Source of the DNA: Hypericum androsaemum
Taxonomy: Eukaryota > Streptophyta > Magnoliopsida > Malpighiales > Hypericaceae
Direction of reading: 5' to 3'
DNA length: 64,000 nucleotides
Assembly: GCA_963995505.1 (NCBI GenBank)
Contig: OZ023183.1
Coordinates: 16,860,671 to 16,924,670 of the forward strand
Each line of letters starts with the position of its first letter. Within the stretch, counting starts at the first letter, position 1. Shown here piece after piece: positions 57,857 to 64,000 of this stretch. Position numbers and translations under genes: made by a program. The notes beneath the pieces were generated by a model. It was not told the DNA's origin. It did not search any database and saw only the letters and a program-made list of their open reading frames with translations.

Positions 57857-60800
57857 TCATGCATCGGAGGGTGAGGTGACGGAGTGCACTTCCGCTTGTC
57901 GTTCCATATTGCCATCAAGGCAAATCTTGCACCTTTGGCCATTCACCTTGAACACTCCTCCATTACTTCTTTCCAATTTGAGGGTTCCAAATGGAAAAAC
58001 TTTTACCACCTTGAAAGGTTCACTCCACTTGGACTTGTGTTTGCCCGGAAAAAGTTTTAACCGAGAGTTGTAAAGTAACACTTGATGACCCTCCTTGAAT
58101 TCCTTCTTCACGATGTGGGCATCATGTTTCTTTTTCGTATTCTCCTTATGAAGCCTTTCCATCCCTGGCTTGGCTTCCTCCTCCAAGTGGACGTAATGCA
58201 TAATCATGTCTGGATTTGTCCCCTTCATATCAGATTTTTGGCATGCCATGGCCTTAATCCATTTGTTAACAACTTCAAGCACCTTCTCCTCTTGCTCATT
58301 AGAGAGCTTGTTGGAGATGATAATGGAGATTCTTCCTTCATCCTTTAAGAATGCATATCGTAAACGAGAGGATAGCTCTTTCAACTCCAAGCTTGGAGCC
58401 TTAATGATGGAAGGTGGAGTAGGATACTTCAAATCAAGCTCCAAATCCTCATGGAGACCTTTTTTATTAGCTTCTCCCACGAACTCTTCCAAGTCATCCT
58501 CTTCTTGTTCTCCCTTAATCTTTTCCTCCATTCTACCTTCAATCCTCGATATGCTCTCCTTGCCCAACTTGAGGACACAATCTTCAACCATATCAATCTT
58601 CATGCATACGCCTTCATCAAGAGGGTGGTGCATTCCATTGGACATCTTAAACTCTACTTTCTCCTCCCCTATTCGGAGGACCAATCTTCCTTCATGTACG
58701 TCCACCAAGGCACGTGCCGTGTTGAGAAATGGTCGGCCAAGAATTAATGGACAACTCTCGTCCTCTTCGAAATCCAACACCACAAAGTCCACGGGGAAGA
58801 TAAACTTATCAATCTTCAACAAGACATCCTCCACCACCCCGAATGGCTTCTTCATGGTTTGGTCCGCCAATTGGAGACGCATAGAAGTGGGTTTCACCTC
58901 ACACAAGCCAAGTCTCCTCATAATAGACAAAGGCATCAAGTTAATGCTAGTGCCTAAATCACATAAGCACTTGGGAAACTCAACATCACCAACAAAACCA
59001 GGAATAGTAAAACTCCCTGGATCTTTTAACTTTGTCGGGAGATCTTTGGAGATGAGAGAACTACATTTCTCCGTGAGGGCTACCGTCTCTCCATCTTTCC
59101 ACTTCCTCTTCTTTGTGATGAGTTCCTTGAGAAACTTCGAGTATTGCGGCAATTGATCCAACATCTCAAGAAAAGAAACACTGATCTGGATGTTCTTCAT
59201 CTTCTCCATGAAGCCAATAAACTTGTCATCCATCACATTCTTCTTCTTCACTCTTTGAGGGAATGGTAGTCGAGGAGCTTTAGGTGGTGGTGGCACGTAG
59301 ACTTCTTCTTCAGCACTCTCAACCAGTGGACTTCTCTCTCTCTCTGCCTCAACTTCTTTCTCCTCCTCATTGGCTTCCATAGGATCGTCATTGTTCTTCC
59401 GGGTTTCCTCTTGAGAGGCTATTTCCTTACCACTCCTCAAAGAAATTGCACACACATTTCCTCGAGGATTCACTTTCGTAGAGCTAGGAAGAGAACCGGA
59501 CGCTCTGTGGGCACTTGCATTTGCTATTTGCCCAAGTTGCCTCTCTATATTATGCAATGCGGTTGCTTGACCCTTGAGGATTTGTTCAAAGTTATCTTGC
59601 CTTGAGCTTTGTTGTTGTATAGCGGCCAAAATTTGGCCTTGTTGGCTAACCACCCCTCCAACTTCTTGCATAAATTTATCCATCTTCTCAAACTTCTCCT
59701 CCATAGCGCCCATTCTATCTGTCAAGAATGCACGTGGTTGGAAACCCGGAGGGGGCCCTTGAGGTTGATACCGAAGAGGAGGTCCTTTATCAGGGACCAT
59801 CACCATATTTTCGCCACTATTTCCTCCCTTCCAAGAGAAGTTTGGGTGATTTCTCCACCCCGGATTGTAGGTGGAGGAATAGGGGTTATTTCCCATCCTA
59901 TTTGCCCCTTGACCTTGACCTTGGCCTTGGCCACCAACAAAGTGTGCTTGCTCCACTTCTGTGTTCATCATAGCACATTCTTGCATCTCGTGGCCAACAT
60001 TTCCACACGCTTCACAAGTCGTCCTTACGGCTGCCGCATTGGTTTTGTTCAAGCTAAGATCGTTCACTTTTCTTGCCAACAATGCCAATTGGGCTTGAAT
60101 AGAGGAGGCAACATCAACATCAATCACTCCCTTTTCCTGGCTAATAGGTTGTCTTCCTCTCTCATTTGCCATAAGGATGTTTGTAGCCGCCAACTCCTCC
60201 AAGATGTGGTGGGCATCATCCCTATCTTTTCTTAAGAAGGATCCGTTGGAGGCGGCATCAACCATGCCCCTTGTTGAGGATCCAAGAGTAAAGTAAAATG
60301 TTTGGAGTAAAGACTCCTCCGTCAAGTTATAGTGTGGATGACTCCTTTGTAATCCTTTGAATCTCTCCCAAGCTTCACTCAAAGACTCATTCTCAAATTG
60401 TTAAAAGTTGTTGATCTCCTTCACGAGCCTATTCATCTTTGAGAAGGGAAAGTACTTTTCAAGGAAGGCACTTGCTAGCTCCTCCCACGTGGCTATCGAT
60501 GTCCCGACCAATTGCTTGTACCAAATCTTGGCCTTGTCTTGCAAAGTGAATGGGAACAACCTAAGTTTCACGGCATCATCAGAATCTCCATTGTACTTGC
60601 ATGTGTCGGCTATCTCCAAAAAGTTAGCAATATGGGCGTTGGGGTCTTCATTCGATAACCCATAAAATTGGACCGAAGATTTGAGCATGTGTATCACGGC
60701 CGGCTTGATCTCGAAGTTGTTAGCTTGGATATTTGGCCTAGGGACTCCGGACATTGCCCCTCTCAAGGTGGGCCTAGCATAGTCCACGAGAGACCTTCGA

Positions 60801-61003
60801 GGAACTCCAACTCCTTGCGCATCGCCTTGCGGAGCTCCTTGTGGAGCTTCTTGCTCATGATGTTGTTGATTCATCCTTGCTTGTGTCCTTCTCTCTTGTC
60901 GCAATACCCTTTCCAAGTATCCAATGTCAACGTCTACTCTGATCAGAATGTGGTGCATTGAGCGAGTTGAGCGCATGCGACAAATAAGTACCTTGTAAGA
61001 CAA
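57857..61003 (-). pseudogene. Athila gag-protease polyprotein fused to integrase tail
   Basis: The frame opens at 61003 and is interrupted once, by TAA at 60398-60400 (…VKEINNF, stop, QFENESLSEAWERFKG). Gag capsid motifs come first (FLEIADTCKYNGD, KAKIWYKQL, FLEKYFPFSK). A CCHC zinc knuckle CEACGNVGHEMQEC lies at residues 123-136 of the second part. Retropepsin follows with CDLGTS at 474-479 (Asp475) and ILGRPFLNTARALVDV. Then comes the usual spacer LRYAFLKDEG and the first words of reverse transcriptase, HYVHLEEEAKP. The next residues, GMERLHKENTKKKHD through VLLYNSRLKLFPGK and KVNGQRCK, belong to the integrase C-terminus. The join keeps frame, so about 1,000 residues were removed without a shift. 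The stop codon means no full gag today. Confidence 0.88.
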
Positions 61004-61097
61004 ACAACAAAGGCACTAAGTAACAGTAACCAAGTAAACAAAAAAAATAAATATCCCAATCCAAGTTCGTAAGCCAAATTAAGCGTCTAGTACTTAA

Positions 61098-61115
61098 TCC
61101 CCGGCAACGGCGCCA
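61098..61115 (-). promoter_or_regulatory. Primer-binding site for tRNA-Asp
   Basis: The complement reads TGGCGCCGTTGCCGGGGA, eighteen bases pairing with the 3' end of plant tRNA-Asp (…CCCCGGCAACGGCGCCA). It lies two bases inside the 5' LTR. Use of tRNA-Asp is characteristic of Athila elements. Confidence 0.9.
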
Positions 61116-61117
61116 AT

Positions 61118-62603
61118 TGAAAGGAAGAATTTTCACCCCTCTTGCAATAATGAGTAAGTAAGGGATTGTCGTCCCACAAGGACTAAGCTAGGCCGCAAAC
61201 TCGACTCTACCACTAGTTTAGGACTATAAGAAATGGAGGTGTCAATTCTAAACACGATATGCTACTTGAAATAAAATTGTAACTAAACAAGGCTCTAGTT
61301 TAAATACTTAAAACAAGAGTGAGCATGGTACCAATAACTACCTAAATAACCAAATGGCTTATGGGGGCTATTAAGTTCATGATATGGTCCGGATGTTTCG
61401 AAGGCAACTAATCAACGCTCTCGCGACAAACTAGTCTAAATCGATTCTTAACTAGACTTAGATGAACTAACCACTCTCTCGTGACAAATTAGCCATCTAA
61501 TCTAACTAATCACCAACTATAATCACCATCCTTTGGACAACTAGTCACCTAAGGGATCTCTCATCAATAGGTGTCTACTCAACTAGTTAAATGGTCCGTT
61601 AATCCTAACCCTTCTAGGCGATTAACATTAACTTAGTTCATAATCAAGGTGATCAATCAAGATTAAGCATTAAACTCATTAACTAGTATACATTCCTATG
61701 CATGTTAACCCCTAAACTATTGGCTAAGTAGGTGCCATCAAGGCACCAAACTCACTAATCAACTACTCACACATATTTACCAAATAACATAACACATCTA
61801 TTGAACAAAGCAAGCAAAGCATAAACATAAAAGAGAAAGATAAAGAAAGCTCAAGAAGATCTTCAAGCTCCCAAAATATCTCCTTCAAGTTCTCTACACA
61901 AGCTTTAAAAATGGAGAGCTAAAGTTTTCTCCACCAAGATGGAAGATGAGAGCAGGTGAGTTGGTGAGTGTTTTTAGCAAAATATCTAAAGTCTAAGGTT
62001 CTAAGTTGGTTGGATTCCAAAATAAGCCAAGGAAGCTATTTATACAAGTTTTTGGCTTAGGAAGTGCCAACCACGAAATTTACTATTCATGCCCAAAAAT
62101 GGGCCCAAAACAAATCCTAAAGTTTGGCCCACTCGTCAGATTTGTTGGCAGATTCGAAGGTCAATTTTGGACGCAATTTTCCTCCTACTTGGACTCCGAA
62201 TTTGGAGAAGCCCATGAAGACAAAGTTGTAGCTCCGGATGTTTTCTTTCTAGCGCCACCTTGATTGCCTCCATTGATCTTCGGATGAGAAAGTTATAGGC
62301 ATTTGAGTTGCAAGGGGTCAGTTTTGCTCCCCGCTTTCTTGGGTCTCGTAAAACGCCAATCGTCCCGGCTGATCCGATCGCCTATGACACGCACCAAAGT
62401 GCACCAATATCCTCCTCGCATCACCACATAGTCTCCTAGTAATAAACATGAACAAAAAGTAATAAAAATCACAAGAACTACACTAAAACGTTCATAGCAC
62501 AATATATAACAATACAACGATACATAACACACAAAAACACTAGAAACAATAGAAAATTGACACTAAAACATACATAGATGATAGAGTGTTTTGACACTTA
62601 TCA
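61118..62603 (-). repeat. Athila 5' LTR (right), element promoter
   Basis: 1486 bases, the transcription-starting LTR of this minus-strand element. The TATA box TGTATAAAT is at 62038-62046 on the complement. It ends at 61118, two bases before the primer-binding site. Confidence 0.95.
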
Positions 62604-63290
62604 TAACTCACCTGCTAGTTGGAGCTTTGTAAGCACATTAGCTGCTTTGTTTCCACCTCGTCTAACGAAGCTGAAGGAATGGCCCTCCAAGCTCCGGGTA
62701 ACCTCTTTGCAATCTGCTACCAGTAGAGTCATGTCACTTTTACCTGTTACCTGTCTGTTCAAAGCCTGCACCAGAGGTAAGCAATCGGATTCAAAACAAA
62801 CATACATGAGACCAAGGGCTAAAGCAAGCTCGATGCCCACAAGTATTCCGCGGGCTTCCAGCAAAGTCGAATGAACAGAGCTCTCATACCGCCTCACGAA
62901 ACCTGCAACAAAAGTGCCAAACTCATCACGAACAAGGTTACCCACTTGAGCATCTCCTAAAGGTCCAGTTCCAGCATAGGTGTTAACTTTGAACCATCCC
63001 GCCTCTGGTGGTTGCCACAACTCCGATAGATTAGTTTTGTTGATGGACGGTCAGCTGTTAGCTACAACATAGTCGAACCAGCACCGGTAGACTGCCTCCA
63101 TTACTCCTTGCGCGACATCAAAAGCTACATTCTTGATGACCATCTCATTATGCACTTTTCAGATACCTCATAACCAAACTGTTCTCCGACCTCTTTCCTC
63201 GCCATCTTGAGATGCAAACAGCTCTGTACATGCCTCGATAAGGTTGAGACCTTGAAAAATATAACCGCTCGGCGAATGCTCATTTTTTGA
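62604..63290 (-). pseudogene. LINE ORF2 RNase H domain, right of the Athila insertion
   Basis: The minus frame from 63020 reads MWQPPEAGWFKVNTYAGTG, then GNLVRDEFGTFVAGF, LLEARGILVGIELAL, CFESDCLPLVQALN and FSFVRRGGNKAANVLTKLQ. This is a full RVT_3-type RNase H domain with conserved E (LLEA) and D (ESDC) positions, though the first catalytic Asp is Tyr here (VNTYAG, where VNTDGA is usual). Upstream (63021-63290) traces of the ORF2 linker remain, with stops. Reverse transcriptase is absent, so the LINE is 5'-truncated near 63290. The domain is cut at 62604 by the Athila element. Confidence 0.85.
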
Positions 63291-63625
63291 CTTTATTCTC
63301 CTTTCAATCTATGGTCTATTATTTACTCATCCACATGTACATAACCTGTACAACATTTGTTCATGACCAGAAGTCCACAAAAGAATCTGTTTTAGCCAAC
63401 CAAAATTACACCGAGCACAAGATACATCCAATCACTTCTTACATCAAAAAAGCCCATATAACTCAATATTATACAAAATTAAGTCCATATATTCAACAAT
63501 ATACTACTTCTCTGTTCTTTCATTATCACACCAAGTCCAAAAACTAACTTATAATTCCAAATAATTTACTTACCAAGTCGTTATTCTCAAACTACTTTAA
63601 TTCTGAACTCAGGCAGAGAGTCCAT
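63291..63625. other. AT-rich spacer, nothing recognised
   Basis: Sequence beyond the truncated LINE 5' edge. The frame at 63287-63547 has no protein-like features that I can support. Confidence 0.45.
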
Positions 63626-64000
63626 CTTCCAATCATATTTTGAGGATGATTTGTTTACCCAAATCAGATATATAATATATCATTAGAAAGCTCTTTAGGT
63701 CTTCTACAATCTGTATGAAGATACCAAAGTCAAATTCGGAGTCCAACTAGACTTACCAAGTACTTCTTTCCAACCACCTCGACTGTATACTCCAGCATAC
63801 AGTCCGTTATCCAAAATATATTTTAGGCTAATTCTATGATCAAATCATAACATATGATATATGTTTAGAAAGATCTTGAAGCCCTCTACAACTTTCATCA
63901 AGAACCTAAAGTCCAGTTCGAAGCCAAAAGGTACTTATCGAATACTTCTTTTCTCACTAGTATACTCTAGTTATCAGTCTGTAGTTCAAAATTGATTTTC
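63626..64000. repeat. Diverged tandem repeat of about 180 bases, running off the window
   Basis: Two units begin CCAATCATATTTTGAGGATG (63631) and CCAAAATATATTTTAGGCTA (63814). Each then has a TTAGAAAG(A/C)TCTT block, a CTCTACAA-type block and an AAGTACTTCTTT/GAATACTTCTTT block at matching offsets, then CAGTCCGTTAT / CAGTCTGTAGT. They are probably part of a larger repeat or LTR that continues past the window end. Confidence 0.55.

Larger units (their letters stand above)
52520..62603 (-). mobile_element. Athila-like Ty3 LTR retrotransposon, lacking RT and integrase core
   Basis: Two LTRs (52520-54006, 61118-62603) bound the 10,084-base element, with an exact 5-bp duplication TAACT outside (52515-52519, 62604-62608). 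Transcription is on the minus strand: the 5' LTR is the right one. The primer-binding site matches the 3' end of tRNA-Asp, as in Athila. A 1,042-codon gag-protease frame (with one stop) lies at 57857-61003. Its end jumps from the beginning of reverse transcriptase straight to the integrase C-terminus, so RT, RNase H and the integrase core are missing. About 3.8 kb of mostly non-coding DNA separates this from the 3' LTR and carries a nested LINE. It cannot move without help. Confidence 0.95.

Noticed and set aside
58206..59156. 316-codon plus-strand frame
   Set aside because: Antisense shadow of the Athila gag-protease frame, which has clear zinc-knuckle and protease motifs.
59609..60235. 208-codon plus-strand frame
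   Set aside because: Also antisense to the Athila polyprotein; no recognisable protein features.
1..64000. CRISPR arrays, bacterial operons, rRNA genes
   Set aside because: No regularly spaced repeats of that kind and no rRNA sequence seen. The genes are split by spliceosomal introns and are plant-type.

Overview
This window looks like a nuclear chromosome segment of a flowering plant, most likely a eudicot. The evidence is GT-AG split genes, plant-only families (P-type and DYW-type pentatricopeptide repeat proteins, OPT transporters), a mitochondrial serine hydroxymethyltransferase with the plant exon layout, AT-rich intergenic DNA, and plant transposons of almost every class. I cannot fix the species from the sequence alone.

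Layout. 1-10.4 kb is nearly all transposon: a repeat-bearing inverted-repeat unit (about 1 kb), a captured TM9SF-like signal-peptide exon (about 3 kb), a decayed LINE on the minus strand (3.25-6.5 kb), and two Mutator-like elements (7.1-8.1 and 8.7-10.0 kb) that each carry pieces of host genes. 11-21.3 kb holds two related P-type PPR genes, the first intact and the second broken by a frameshift. A solo LTR, a hAT MITE, its larger hAT relative and the 3' end of a lost third copy lie between them. 22.3-35 kb holds two tandem minus-strand oligopeptide transporter genes with identical intron positions, separated by more inverted-repeat elements. 37.5-42.4 kb is mitochondrial SHMT (15 coding exons) with a miniature LTR retrotransposon (TRIM) in intron 12. 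43.0-45.5 kb is a DYW-class PPR gene. 48.4-49.4 kb is a PB1-domain protein on the minus strand. 51.9-63.3 kb is a nested structure: a LINE split by a 10.1-kb Athila-like Ty3 retrotransposon that has lost reverse transcriptase and the integrase core in frame and itself carries another LINE copy.

How the genes relate. They do not form one pathway. SHMT supplies the mitochondrial glycine-to-serine step of photorespiration and one-carbon metabolism. The three PPR loci should act on organellar RNA. The OPT pair should move small peptides or peptide-like chelates across membranes. The strongest observations are structural: exact target-site duplications date and order many insertions, and several elements have captured host exons. 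I did not find a wholly new biological system. The best candidates for a second look are the gag-protease-only Athila derivative, the Pack-MULE with a captured first exon that reads into its own terminal repeat, and the PPR tandem array in which the better-conserved copy is the broken one.
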